Below are positions 8,713-17,692 of a stretch of DNA of 64,000 bases, one piece after another. The notes beneath the pieces are model-generated. The model did not search any database, was not told the origin of the DNA, and saw only the letters and a program-made list of their open reading frames with translations. Location of the stretch: assembly GCA_025757845.1 (NCBI GenBank), contig CP107211.1, forward strand, positions 868,001-932,000. Reading direction: 5' to 3'. The position numbers and the translations under genes are program-made. The DNA comes from Oscillospiraceae bacterium. Lineage in GTDB: Bacteria > Bacillota > Clostridia > Oscillospirales > Ruminococcaceae. The number at the start of each line of letters is the position of its first letter. Within the stretch, counting starts at the first letter, position 1.

Positions 8713-8741
8713 ATAATACCGCAAACGTGCGGCGTTGTCAA
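8713..8741 (-). promoter_or_regulatory. Promoter of rplJ-rplL
   Basis: TTGACA, a 17-nt spacer and TATTAT read on the minus strand, separate from the upstream rplK-rplA transcript. Confidence 0.8.
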
Positions 8742-8768
8742 GTGCTTTTTTGAAATTTTCTGACAAAA

Positions 8769-8802
8769 TTTTTCTGCCGACCCTTACGGAGCGGCAGAAA
8801 AA
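8769..8802 (-). terminator. Terminator after rplA
   Basis: The hairpin TTTTTCTGCCG/CGGCAGAAAAA is followed by Ts on the minus strand and ends the rpmG-secE-nusG-rplKA transcript. Confidence 0.65.
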
Positions 8803-8817
8803 CATCAGAACTTCAAA

Positions 8818-9510
8818 TCAGACACCGTACTTCAGGGTGTTCAGACGGATGCCAGGGCCCATGGTGGTGGCGATGGTAGCGCTCTTGAAGTAGGTACCCT
8901 TTGCTGCAGCGGGCTTTGCCTTGGCAATAGCCTCCATCACAGTGTCCAGGTTGGTGTACAGCTTCTCTGCACCGAAAGAAGCCTTGCCCACGGGCACATG
9001 GATGATGTTCTGCTTGTCCAGGCGGTACTCGATCTTACCAGCCTTGGCTTCGGAAACAGCCTTGCCCAGGTCGGGAGCAACGGTGCCGGCCTTGGGGTTG
9101 GGCATCAGGCCACGGGGGCCCAGGACCTTACCGAGACGGCCAACGCGGCCCATCATGTCGGGGGTGGTCACGACGACGTCAAAGTCCATGAAGCCGCCGG
9201 CGATCTTAGCGATCAGCTCGTCATCACCCACGATGTCTGCACCAGCAGCCTCAGCAGCAGCTGCTGCGGGGCCCTTGGCGATGGCGCAAACGCGCACGGT
9301 CTTGCCGGTGCCGTTGGGCAGAACGACAGCGCCGCGGACCTGCTGGTCAGCGTGACGGCCGTCAACGCCCAGACGGACGTGCAGCTCGATGGTCTCGTCG
9401 AACTTGGCAGAAGCGGTCTTGCAAGCCAGCTCCAGGGCCTCGTTCACATCATATGCCTTAGTAGAATCGATCAGCTTTGCAGCGTCGACATAATGCTTGC
9501 CATGTTTCAT
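8818..9510 (-). CDS. rplA: Ribosomal protein L1
   Basis: This 230-residue protein binds 23S rRNA at the mobile L1 stalk. It begins [15 protein letters not shown] and holds the conserved [15 protein letters not shown] motif. The length is standard. It lies 57 nt after rplK in the same operon. Confidence 0.98.
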   Translation of the reverse strand: MKHGKHYVDAAKLIDSTKAYDVNEALELACKTASAKFDETIELHVRLGVDGRHADQQVRGAVVLPNGTGKTVRVCAIAKGPAAAAAEAAGADIVGDDELIAKIAGGFMDFDVVVTTPDMMGRVGRLGKVLGPRGLMPNPKAGTVAPDLGKAVSEAKAGKIEYRLDKQNIIHVPVGKASFGAEKLYTNLDTVMEAIAKAKPAAAKGTYFKSATIATTMGPGIRLNTLKYGV

Positions 9511-9567
9511 TGTATATCCTCCTGTGTGGTCATGCGGGCAGTGTTATGCCCTCCCACTGTTTATGTC

Positions 9568-9993
9568 TCAGCCCTCGACGGTAACGCCCATGCTGCGGCA
9601 GGTGCCACGGACCATGCTGCATGCAGCTTCCAGAGAAGCAGCGTTCAGGTCGGGCATCTTGGTCTTAGCGATCTCTTCCACCTGAGCAGCGGTCAGAGTA
9701 GCGACCTTCTCGGTGTTGGGCTTGCCGGAAGCGGTGTTGATGCCAGCGGCCTTCTTGATCAGAACGGCTGCCGGAGGAGTCTTGGTGATGAAGCTGAAGG
9801 AGCGGTCAGCGTACACGGTGATGACGACGGGGATCACATAACCCATCTGGTTCTTGGTACGCTCGTTGAACTCCTTGGTGAACGCCATGATGTTGACGCC
9901 CTTCTGACCCAGAGCAGGGCCAACCGGGGGAGCCGGAGTCGCCTTGCCGGCCTCGATCTGCAGCTTAATGTAGCCAGTAACTTTCTGTGCCAT
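9568..9993 (-). CDS. rplK: Ribosomal protein L11
   Basis: This 141-residue protein is part of the GTPase-associated centre. It has the proline-rich [16 protein letters not shown] motif, a target of methylation and thiostrepton. The start [12 protein letters not shown] at 9993 follows GGAGGTGC; the longer upstream frame is not conserved. Confidence 0.98.
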   Translation of the reverse strand: MAQKVTGYIKLQIEAGKATPAPPVGPALGQKGVNIMAFTKEFNERTKNQMGYVIPVVITVYADRSFSFITKTPPAAVLIKKAAGINTASGKPNTEKVATLTAAQVEEIAKTKMPDLNAASLEAACSMVRGTCRSMGVTVEG

Positions 9994-10129
9994 AGTAAAT
10001 GCACCTCCAAAAATCTGTGGTGAGTTGCGGCGCGGTGTTTCCGCGCCTCCCACGAGCGCATGCTCCCTGCACACGCTCTATAAGAACCGCACTGCGGTCT
10101 TACCTTGGTAAACGGGTTGTGCCGGTTGG

Positions 10130-10681
10130 TTACGGCAGCTCGACCTGGCCGAGCTCCACCTCTGCGGGGGTCTCGCGGCCGAACATGTTGACCTTGAGCT
10201 TCACTTTGAAGTTCTCGGTATCAATGGCCTCCACAAGGCCCATAAAGCCTTCCAGAGGACCTGCGGTGATCTGCACAGTATCGCCGACATTGAAGTCAAC
10301 GGTAAGCGGTGCAGCCTTCTCCACACCCATCTTCTCCACTTCTTCGGCAGAGAGGGGAACGGGCTTGGAGGCGGGGCCGACAAAACCGGTGCAGCCGCGC
10401 GTGTTGCGCACGACATACCAGGTATCGTCGTTCATCACCATTTTGACCAGAACGTAGCCGGGGAACAGCTTGTGCTCCACCATCTTCTGCTTGCCGTTCT
10501 TGTCAATCTCAGGAACCATCTCGACGGGAACCTTGATGTCGCAGATCAGATCCTGCAGGTGGCGGTTCTCCACCATGGTCTGCAGGTCGTTTGCGACCTT
10601 GTTCTCATAACCGGAATAGGTATGCACAACATACCAAAGAGCCTCAGTGGACTCATCTACCAGCTTGGTTGATTCTTCCAT
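10130..10681 (-). CDS. nusG: Transcription termination/antitermination factor NusG
   Basis: This 183-residue protein has an NGN domain (ALWYVVHTYSGYENKVANDL) that binds RNA polymerase and a C-terminal KOW domain (VGDTVQITAGPLEGFMGLVEAID). It sits between secE and rplK in the usual order. Confidence 0.97.
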   Translation of the reverse strand: MEESTKLVDESTEALWYVVHTYSGYENKVANDLQTMVENRHLQDLICDIKVPVEMVPEIDKNGKQKMVEHKLFPGYVLVKMVMNDDTWYVVRNTRGCTGFVGPASKPVPLSAEEVEKMGVEKAAPLTVDFNVGDTVQITAGPLEGFMGLVEAIDTENFKVKLKVNMFGRETPAEVELGQVELP

Positions 10682-10711
10682 TTTGGTTGACCCTCCGTTT
10701 CAAGATGATTC

Positions 10712-10963
10712 TCAGGCGCCGATGATCAAGCCGAGGATGCCACCGAAGATGGCATCCAGCAGGATCATCACGACCGCTGCGATCGCAACAGTGACGAGCA
10801 CAACGACAGTGTTGGTCTTGATGTCCTCCTTGGAGGGCCAGACCACCTTTTTCAGTTCGCTCTTGGTGTCACGGAAGAACTTGGCAACGCGTGCACAGAA
10901 GTTCTTCACAGCGGTTTTAGCTCTGGCCACAAAGCCCGGCTTTTTCTCGGTTTTGTCTGCCAT
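10712..10963 (-). CDS. secE: Preprotein translocase subunit SecE
   Basis: This 83-residue protein has the conserved cytoplasmic amphipathic segment (FFRDTKSELKKVVWPSKED) and one C-terminal transmembrane helix (TVVVLVTVAIAAVVMILLDA). It stabilises SecY in the membrane. It lies upstream of nusG as in most bacteria. Confidence 0.96.
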   Translation of the reverse strand: MADKTEKKPGFVARAKTAVKNFCARVAKFFRDTKSELKKVVWPSKEDIKTNTVVVLVTVAIAAVVMILLDAIFGGILGLIIGA

Positions 10964-10981
10964 AGTGCGTCCGCCTTTCTC

Positions 10982-11131
10982 TTACTTGGTTTCGCGATGA
11001 ACGGTGTGCTTCTTGCAGAAACGGCAGTACTTCTTCATCTCGAGACGATCGGGGTTGTTCTTCTTGTTCTTCGTGGTGTTGTAGTTGCGCTGCTTGCACT
11101 CGGTGCAGGCCAGGGTGATTTTAACGGTCAT
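10982..11131 (-). CDS. rpmG: Ribosomal protein L33
   Basis: This 49-residue ORF starts [20 protein letters not shown] and ends KHTVHRETK. It has two CxxC pairs (ACTEC and YCRFC), so it is the zinc-binding (C+) form of L33. A GGAGGTG ribosome site precedes the start. It is the first gene of the rpmG-secE-nusG operon. Confidence 0.95.
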   Translation of the reverse strand: MTVKITLACTECKQRNYNTTKNKKNNPDRLEMKKYCRFCKKHTVHRETK

Positions 11132-11164
11132 TTGTTGACACCTCCATTATAACGGTTGTTTTGA

Positions 11165-11262
11165 ACCTCCCTCGGGTTGCGGGAGCACCTGTAAAACAGG
11201 CGCACTTAATAACCCCGCAAAAGAGGTGATATCATTGTATCACGCCTTTTTCCATCCGTCAA
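11165..11262 (-). promoter_or_regulatory. Promoter and structured leader of rpmG-secE-nusG-rplKA
   Basis: TTGACG, 17 nt and TACAAT read on the minus strand at 11262-11234. The leader of about 100 nt contains two hairpins, GCGCCTG/CAGGTGC (about 11204-11186) and CTCCC/GGGAG (about 11188-11169). Between this promoter and the divergent ddl promoter nothing else is apparent. Confidence 0.75.
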
Positions 11263-11339
11263 GCGGAAAATTGCGATTTCCGGAAAATTTTTTGCAGGCT
11301 TTCCGGCCGGGCGGCCGGGACGGCATTTTTGCATTTCGC

Positions 11340-11368
11340 TTGCATCGCGCGCATAGATATTGTATAAT
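11340..11368 (+). promoter_or_regulatory. Promoter of ddl-murI
   Basis: TTGCAT, a 17-nt spacer and a perfect TATAAT lie 70 nt before the ddl start. Confidence 0.75.
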
Positions 11369-11438
11369 AAGGCGAAACGGCGTTTTTACCGGTTTGATTC
11401 CGCCCCGCTGCGGGCTTTATAAATAGGAGAGAGTGATC

Positions 11439-12533
11439 ATGCAGTCTGAAAACAAGCTGTGCGTTGTCCTGCTGTTCGGTGGTATGTCCAGTGAGCATGA
11501 GGTCAGCCGCGTTTCGGTCGGAAACTTTGTCAACAATATTGACCGTACCAAGTATGAGGTGCTCGCAGTGGGCATCACAAAGGAGGGCCGCTGGCTCTAT
11601 ACCGAGGCAACTGCCGCACAGATGGCAGACGGCAGCTGGGAAGAGCTGGCCGGCAACATGCCCTGCATCCTCAGCCCGGACCGCGCCGACCACGGCATGG
11701 TGCTGTTCACCCCGGAAGGTCATGTGGAAAAGATGCATGTGGATGTGGTGATCCCGGTGCTGCACGGCCTGTGGGGCGAGGACGGCACGGTGCAGGGTCT
11801 GCTGGAGCTGGCCGGCATCCCCTATGTGGGCTGTGGCGTGCTGGCAAGTGCGGCCTGCATGGACAAGGGGGTGGCCAACGCCCTGTTTGAAGCCAACGAC
11901 ATCCCGCACACCAAGTGGCTGGCCGCCAACCGCTGGCAGATCGAGAGTGACCTGGAGGGTGTGTGCGCTGGTGTGGAGGCAAAGCTGGGCTGGCCCGTGT
12001 TCGTCAAGCCCGCCAACGCCGGTTCCAGCGTGGGTATTTCTAAGGTGTCCAACCGTGAGGAACTGAAAAAGGCCATCGCACTGGCTCTGGAAAACGACCG
12101 CAAGGTGGTGTTTGAAGCCTTTGTGGACGGCCAGGAAGTGGAATGTGCCGTCATCGGCTCCGACCCCGCCGTGGCCACCCGTCCGGGCGAGATCCTGGCC
12201 GGTGCTGAGTTCTACACCTACGATGACAAATACAAGAACGGCGTGAGCCAGACCGTGATCCCGGCCCACCTGCCCGAAGAAAAGCTGGACGAGGTCAAGA
12301 CCTACGCCGCCATGGCCTACACGGCCCTGGGCTGCGAGGGTCTGGCCCGCTGCGACTTCTTTGTGGAAAAGGGCACCGGTCGGGTGATGATCAACGAGAT
12401 CAACACCTTCCCCGGCTTTACGTCCATCAGTATGTACCCCAAGCTCATGGAGCACGAGGGTCTGCCGGTGCCGGCCCTGATCGACCGGCTGATCGAACTT
12501 GCCCTGGAAAGGACGGAAAAACAGCATGGATAA
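11439..12533 (+). CDS. ddl: D-alanine--D-alanine ligase
   Basis: This 364-residue ATP-grasp enzyme makes the D-Ala-D-Ala dipeptide for peptidoglycan. Visible landmarks are the N-terminal LLFGGMSSEHEVS, the serine loop region PANAGSSVGISK, and the C-terminal MINEINTFPGFTSISMYPK with metal-binding Glu/Asn. ATG 11439 is preferred over GTG 11433 because TAGGAG is optimally spaced from it. It overlaps murI by 8 nt, coupling the two D-amino-acid steps. Confidence 0.95.
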   Translation: MQSENKLCVVLLFGGMSSEHEVSRVSVGNFVNNIDRTKYEVLAVGITKEGRWLYTEATAAQMADGSWEELAGNMPCILSPDRADHGMVLFTPEGHVEKMHVDVVIPVLHGLWGEDGTVQGLLELAGIPYVGCGVLASAACMDKGVANALFEANDIPHTKWLAANRWQIESDLEGVCAGVEAKLGWPVFVKPANAGSSVGISKVSNREELKKAIALALENDRKVVFEAFVDGQEVECAVIGSDPAVATRPGEILAGAEFYTYDDKYKNGVSQTVIPAHLPEEKLDEVKTYAAMAYTALGCEGLARCDFFVEKGTGRVMINEINTFPGFTSISMYPKLMEHEGLPVPALIDRLIELALERTEKQHG

Positions 12534-13353
12534 CCGCCCCATCGGCGTATTTGACAGCGGCCTTGGCGGCCTGACCGGCGTGCGGGAGCTGCGCAAGCAC
12601 CTGCCCCATGAGGAGATCGTCTACTTTGGCGACACCGGCCGTGTGCCCTATGGCAGCCGCAGCCCGGAGACCATCCTGCAGTATGCACGGCAGGACATCG
12701 CCTTTTTGCTGTCCCAGAACGTAAAATGCATCATGGCGGCCTGCGGTACGGTGTCCAGCACCTACCCGGCTGCCGAGGCGGCCCGGCTGCCGGTGCCCTA
12801 TCTGGGCGTGGTGGATGCCGCCGCCCGGGAGGCTGCCTTTGCCACCCGCAACCGCCGCATCGGTGTCATCGGCACTGCGGCCACCATCCGCTCCCGCAGC
12901 TATGAGACGCTGCTGCGCAAACTGGTGCCGGGCGTGGAGATCACCGCCCGCCCCTGCCCGTTGTTCGTACCGCTGGTGGAAGCCGGGTATGTGGATCACA
13001 GCGAAGAGGAAAAGCAGCAGGTCACCCGCCTGGTGATCGCCCAGTACCTCACCGAGGTGCGGGACGCCGGGGTGGACACCCTGATCCTGGGCTGTACCCA
13101 CTACCCGCTGCTCAAGACCATGATCGGGGAGTTCATGGGACAGTCGGTCACGCTGGTGGACCCGGCCAAGACGGCAGCCCACCATCTGGAGCGGATGCTG
13201 TCGGAGCGGGGCCTGCGCGCGGCGCAGGAAAACGAAGGCCAGGCACATTTTTACGTCAGCGATGTGCCGGACAGCTTTGTGCAGACGGCAGATCTGTTCC
13301 TGGGCGAGTACAAAGGCGGCCCGGTGGAGCAGATCGCCATTGACAAATATTGA
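12526..13353 (+). CDS. murI: Glutamate racemase
   Basis: This 275-residue enzyme supplies D-glutamate for peptidoglycan. The two catalytic cysteines are C73 (AACGTVSS) and C190 (LGCTHYPLL), and the N-terminal IGVFDSGLGGLT motif is intact. The first motif usually reads ACNTAS; here Asn is replaced by Gly. The start inside ddl (ATGGATAA overlap) indicates translational coupling. Confidence 0.93.
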   Translation: MDNRPIGVFDSGLGGLTGVRELRKHLPHEEIVYFGDTGRVPYGSRSPETILQYARQDIAFLLSQNVKCIMAACGTVSSTYPAAEAARLPVPYLGVVDAAAREAAFATRNRRIGVIGTAATIRSRSYETLLRKLVPGVEITARPCPLFVPLVEAGYVDHSEEEKQQVTRLVIAQYLTEVRDAGVDTLILGCTHYPLLKTMIGEFMGQSVTLVDPAKTAAHHLERMLSERGLRAAQENEGQAHFYVSDVPDSFVQTADLFLGEYKGGPVEQIAIDKY

Positions 13354-13367
13354 CAAGGGATAGCAAC

Positions 13368-13844
13368 GTGAGTAAACCGCTGAAGGAAGATTACATCATC
13401 CGCATCAAGAGCCGCATCGAACAGCACATCGACGAGCCGATGGAGGATGAGGAAAAAGAAGAGTTTGTGGAGCTGATGACCCGCGGCCAGTTCGTGCAGA
13501 AGGGCGGCAGCTACTATATTACCTATAAAGAGACCGAGACCACCGGCTACGAGGGCTGCACCACCACGCTGAAGATCGCGGTGGACGGCAGCCGGGTGGT
13601 CATGCTGCGGTTCGGCAAAAACGGCGGGGTGGGCACCCAGCTGCAGATCGAAAAAGGCAAGCGCAACCTGTGCCATTACGAGACGGGCTTCGGCTCTATG
13701 ACCCTGGGCGTGACCGCCGACGAGATCGTGAACGAACTGACCGAGAAGGGCGGCACCGTGCGGTTCGCCTATCTGCTGGATGCCAACAGCGCCGACCTTG
13801 TGAGCCGCAACCGCCTGGAAGTGACCGTGACCCATGTGAACTGA
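13368..13844 (+). CDS. DUF1934 family protein (calycin-like)
   Basis: This 158-residue protein matches the DUF1934/YwiB family, small beta-barrel proteins of unknown function. In Firmicutes these are often found directly before argS, as here. The start GTG 13368 follows AAGGGA. The TTG at 13350 would overlap the murI stop and has no ribosome site. The family function is unknown. Confidence 0.8.
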   Translation: MSKPLKEDYIIRIKSRIEQHIDEPMEDEEKEEFVELMTRGQFVQKGGSYYITYKETETTGYEGCTTTLKIAVDGSRVVMLRFGKNGGVGTQLQIEKGKRNLCHYETGFGSMTLGVTADEIVNELTEKGGTVRFAYLLDANSADLVSRNRLEVTVTHVN

Positions 13845-13875
13845 ATCTGCCAATACTGTGAAAGGAATCCGACCA

Positions 13876-15690
13876 ATGACTGAATTTGAAAAGACCTACC
13901 AGAATTACAACCCCCGGCAGGCTGCACTGGACGAGGCCCGTGCACTGCTGACCGCTGCGGCAAAGGCCGCCATGGCCGACGGCACCCTGCCGGAAGCCGA
14001 GCTGCCCGCCTTCATCGTGGAGATCCCCGCCGACGTGAAGAACGGCGACATCGCCTCCAACCTGGCCATGGCCGGTGCCCGTACCTGGCGCAAGGCCCCC
14101 AGGATGATCGCCGAGGCCCTGCTGGCCCACCTGCCCGACCTGACCGACAGCGTGTTTGCCAAGGTCGAGATCGCCGGCCCCGGTTTCATCAACCTGTTCC
14201 TGTCCCCGGCTTACTGGGCCGGTGTGGTACTGGGGGCCTGCGCCAACAAGGAGTATGGCCGCACCGACCACGGCAAGGGTGCCAAGTATAATGTAGAGTT
14301 CGTTTCCGCCAACCCCACCGGCCCCATGCACATGGGCAATGCTCGCGGCGGCGCTCTGGGCGATTGCCTGGCCGCTGTGCTGGACTGGTCCGGCTACGAT
14401 GTGACCCGCGAGTTCTACATCAACGATGCCGGCAACCAGATCCAGAAGTTCGGCAAGAGTCTGGCCGTGCGCTACCTGCAGCAGTTCTGCGGCGAGGAAG
14501 CCTACCCGCTGCCCGCCGAGTGCTATCAGGGCGGCGACATCAAGGTGCTGGCCGGAGAGTTCGCCGAGATCAACGGCGACCAGTACGTTGCCGCCTGCCA
14601 GGGTATGGACGAAGAGACCCTGTTTGCCAGCGATGCTTTCGCACAGCTGAAGGACGCTCTGGTGGCCTATGCCCTGCCCAAGAACATCGCCGCCCTCAAG
14701 CGCGACCTGGGCAAGTACCGCATCGACTATGATGTGTGGTTCCATGAGAGCACCCTGCACGAGTCCGGCGCGGTGATGGCCGTGGTGGACAAGCTGCTGG
14801 AACTGGGTGCCTGCTACAAGGCCGAGGATGGTGCCATCATGTACCGCAGCGCACAGTACGCTGCCAAGTACGGCACCGTGAACAAGAAAAAGACCGAGGA
14901 CGGCACTGAAGAGGAAGCCAAGGACGAGGTGCTCGTCCGTGCCAACGGCATCCCCACCTACTTTGCCGCCGATATCGCTTACCACTACAACAAGCTGGCC
15001 ACCCGCGGCTTTGCCAAGGCCATCGACGTGTGGGGCGCCGACCACCACGGCCATGTGGCCCGCATGAAGGGCGCGATGGATGCCATCGGCCTGAACGGCA
15101 ACGATCTTGATGTTGTCCTGATGCAGATGGTCAACCTGATGCGCGACGGCCAGCCCGTGCGCATGTCCAAGCGTACCGGCAACGCCATCACCCTGACCGA
15201 CCTGCTGGAAGAGGTGCCCATCGACAGTGCACGCTTCCTGTTCAACATGCACGACGCCGGCAGCGGCATCGACTTCGACCTGGACCAGGCCGTCAAGACC
15301 GACAACGACAACCCGGTGTACTATGTGCAGTATGCCCATGCCCGCATCTGCTCCATCCTGAAGAAGATGGAGAGCGAGGGCGTGCAGTTTGCCGGTGCCG
15401 AGCAGGTGGACGCTACCCTGCTCACCGAGCCCTCCGAGATGGACCTGATCCGGATGCTGGCAGCCTTCCCCCAGGAGATCGTCATGGCAGCCGAGAAGTA
15501 CGACCCCAGCCGCATCAACCGCTTTGTCATTGATCTGGCCAGTGCCTTCCACCGTTTCTACGGCAGCTGCCGCATCCAGGGCGCAGACTCTGCCGTGCAG
15601 CAGGCCCGTCTGGCTCTGTGCATCGGCGTGAAGAACGTCATCTTCAACGTGCTGACCATGTTCAAGATCACTGTGCCGGAGAAGATGTAA
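13876..15690 (+). CDS. argS: Arginyl-tRNA synthetase
   Basis: This 604-residue class I synthetase has an N-terminal Add-1 domain and the HIGH-like motif HMGN within NPTGPMHMGNARGG. A KMSKS-like MSKRTGN follows, and the C-terminal DALR anticodon-binding domain is present. The start at 13876 follows GAAAGGAA. No T-box precedes it, unlike metG and asnB in this window. Confidence 0.96.
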   Translation: MTEFEKTYQNYNPRQAALDEARALLTAAAKAAMADGTLPEAELPAFIVEIPADVKNGDIASNLAMAGARTWRKAPRMIAEALLAHLPDLTDSVFAKVEIAGPGFINLFLSPAYWAGVVLGACANKEYGRTDHGKGAKYNVEFVSANPTGPMHMGNARGGALGDCLAAVLDWSGYDVTREFYINDAGNQIQKFGKSLAVRYLQQFCGEEAYPLPAECYQGGDIKVLAGEFAEINGDQYVAACQGMDEETLFASDAFAQLKDALVAYALPKNIAALKRDLGKYRIDYDVWFHESTLHESGAVMAVVDKLLELGACYKAEDGAIMYRSAQYAAKYGTVNKKKTEDGTEEEAKDEVLVRANGIPTYFAADIAYHYNKLATRGFAKAIDVWGADHHGHVARMKGAMDAIGLNGNDLDVVLMQMVNLMRDGQPVRMSKRTGNAITLTDLLEEVPIDSARFLFNMHDAGSGIDFDLDQAVKTDNDNPVYYVQYAHARICSILKKMESEGVQFAGAEQVDATLLTEPSEMDLIRMLAAFPQEIVMAAEKYDPSRINRFVIDLASAFHRFYGSCRIQGADSAVQQARLALCIGVKNVIFNVLTMFKITVPEKM

Positions 15691-15744
15691 GACACCGGAC
15701 AGATGGCCGGAGCATAAGCAGACAGAAACGGCTTTGCGTGAAAA

Positions 15745-15815
15745 CTGCATTTTACGGTTGCAGCCTTTTTTGTGAAAATGCAATTCCGGGCAGCCCGCAG
15801 GCTGCCCGGAATTGC
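15745..15815 (+). terminator. argS terminator followed by a perfect 36-bp palindrome
   Basis: CTGCA/TGCAG followed by CCTTTTTT at 15745-15770 is a weak terminator. Directly after it lies a perfect hairpin with 16-bp arms (GCAATTCCGGGCAGCC and complement, 15780-15815) around a CGCA loop. The T-tract after the second hairpin is poor. Confidence 0.65.
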
Positions 15816-15913
15816 TCTTATAAAAACAAAATTCCGCTGTGATTGCCAGAGCGCAGCGGAGGCAATTCAAAATCGTTTTCTCTCTGGTCATTCAGAACAA
15901 TCGAGGAACACCA

Positions 15914-16933
15914 ATGGAACCTTTGAAAATCGGAAACATCGTTCTGCCCCACCGGGCAGTATTTGGACCAATGGCGGGCTTTACGGACGCCCCCTGCCGC
16001 CGCCTGATGGCGCAGCACGGCGCAGGCTTTACGGTCAGCGAAATGGTGTCCAGCCGGGCACTGGTGTACGGCGACCACAAGACGGTCAGCCTGCTGAAGG
16101 CCGCGCCCAACGGGGCACCCTATGGCGTGCAGATCTTTGGCGAGGTGCCCCAGATCATGGGCGAAGCCACAGCCGCTATTGAACCGTATGAGTTCGACTT
16201 TGTGGACATCAACATGGGCTGCCCGGCCCCCAAGATCGTGTCCGGCGGCGCGGGCAGCAAGCTGATGCTGGACCCGGACCGCTGCGGCCGCATCGTGGAG
16301 CAGGTGGTGGCCCACACCAGCCGCCCGGTCACGGTCAAGATGCGCAAGGGCTGGGACGCCGACCATGTGACCGCCGTGGAGTGCGCAAAGGCCTGCGAGC
16401 AGGCGGGCGCGGCCCTCATTGCGGTACACGCCCGCACCCGTGAGCAGATGTACACCCCGGGCATCGACCCGGAGATCATTGCCCGGGTAAAGCAGGCAGT
16501 CCATGTGCCGGTGCTGGGCAACGGCGACATCCATTCGGCCGAGGATGCCGTGGCCATGATGCAGCAGACCGGCTGCGACGGCGTGATGATCGCCCGTGCT
16601 GCGCTGGGCGACCCGTGGCTGTTTGAGCGGGTGAATGCCGCCATCGAGGGCACCCCGGAACCCAAGGCCCCCAACCTGCAGGCCCGCATGAATGCCCTGC
16701 GCCGTCAGGTGGAAGAGATGGTGGAGCAGAAGGGGGAATTTGTGGCGATGCCGCAGGCCCGTGCCCAGACCATGCATTATATGAAGGGGCTGAAGGGCGC
16801 TGCCGCCCTGCGGCGCTACTGCTGCACCCTGACCCATCTGGAAGATCTGGACGAGCTGATCGACGCTGTCTTTGAAGAGCAGCGCAAAGCCGGTCTGGAC
16901 CCCGACGACGTGCGGGAAGTGCCGTTCCCGTAA
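15914..16933 (+). CDS. dus: tRNA-dihydrouridine synthase
   Basis: This 339-residue FMN enzyme reduces uridine in the tRNA D-loop. It has the TIM-barrel GPMAGFTDAPCRRL start and the catalytic cysteine in NMGCPAPKI. The FMN phosphate site is GNGDIHSAEDA. ATG 15914 lies after CGAGGA. It is DusB-like in length. Confidence 0.92.
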   Translation: MEPLKIGNIVLPHRAVFGPMAGFTDAPCRRLMAQHGAGFTVSEMVSSRALVYGDHKTVSLLKAAPNGAPYGVQIFGEVPQIMGEATAAIEPYEFDFVDINMGCPAPKIVSGGAGSKLMLDPDRCGRIVEQVVAHTSRPVTVKMRKGWDADHVTAVECAKACEQAGAALIAVHARTREQMYTPGIDPEIIARVKQAVHVPVLGNGDIHSAEDAVAMMQQTGCDGVMIARAALGDPWLFERVNAAIEGTPEPKAPNLQARMNALRRQVEEMVEQKGEFVAMPQARAQTMHYMKGLKGAAALRRYCCTLTHLEDLDELIDAVFEEQRKAGLDPDDVREVPFP

Positions 16934-16939
16934 AAAATA

Positions 16940-17533
16940 TTATCCGTCCTGCCGGGTCAGCTCATCCAGATTCTGGGTGTAGCAGGGCAGGCAGTGGGCT
17001 ATGAACCAGTCGGCCTCCGGGCAGTGCATGGCTTCCAGCGCGGCTTTCTGCTGGGCCAGTGCCGCGTCAAACTCGTGGTTGCCGCTGCGCTGCTCTTCCA
17101 GGCACTTGACCAGGGCACTCAGCCGGTCGGCGGCCTTGAGCAGCTTGGTTTCCTCTGCCGTGAGCAGCTCTCCGGTGAGGAAGGGTGCGACCTCTTCGGC
17201 CAGCTCGTCCGGCAGCATGGCCGTCATGCTGGCCACGCTTTCCCGCTCCATGGCCTTGTAGGCGTCGCGCAGGGTGGCGCTGTGATACTTGACCGGCGTG
17301 GGCAGGTCCCCGGTGATGATCTCCGGGGCATCGTGGTACAGCGCCGCTACCGCCACTGTTTTGGGGCGGCAGGGGGTGCCGGTGTACCGCCGCGCGATCA
17401 GGCACAGGGTATGGGCCAGCAGGGCAGTGTCGCAGGTGTGCTCACTGAGCGACTCGGCCCGGGTGGAGTGCATCAGGCTCCAGCGGGTGATATACTTCAT
17501 GCGTGCCAGCAGGGCATTGAACGGATACAGCAT
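16940..17533 (-). CDS. YfbR-like HD-domain 5'-deoxynucleotidase
   Basis: This 197-residue HD-superfamily phosphohydrolase carries SEHTCDTALLAHTLCLIARR and ALYHDAPEIITGDLPTPVKY, the YfbR signature, with an intact His-Asp metal site. The family dephosphorylates deoxyribonucleoside 5'-monophosphates. AAGGAGG precedes the start. It converges with dus, only 6 nt between stops, with no terminator between them. Confidence 0.87.
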   Translation of the reverse strand: MLYPFNALLARMKYITRWSLMHSTRAESLSEHTCDTALLAHTLCLIARRYTGTPCRPKTVAVAALYHDAPEIITGDLPTPVKYHSATLRDAYKAMERESVASMTAMLPDELAEEVAPFLTGELLTAEETKLLKAADRLSALVKCLEEQRSGNHEFDAALAQQKAALEAMHCPEADWFIAHCLPCYTQNLDELTRQDG

Positions 17534-17692
17534 GGCGGGGAAACCTCCTTGGATGTGTTTTCTCCACCATACCTGCCCGGCAGGCGCTTGTCAAGGGGCA
17601 GCGGTGAAGAAACGTCCTTTTTTCGGGCCGACCTGCGTGGTATACTGATAAAAAAAGCAGCTTCCGCCCCGGCGGCGGAGAAAGAGGGTCCC

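Noticed and set aside
16994..17692. N-terminal extension of the YfhO frame
   Set aside because: It lies antisense to the YfbR gene. The ribosome site and membrane-protein start are at 17693.
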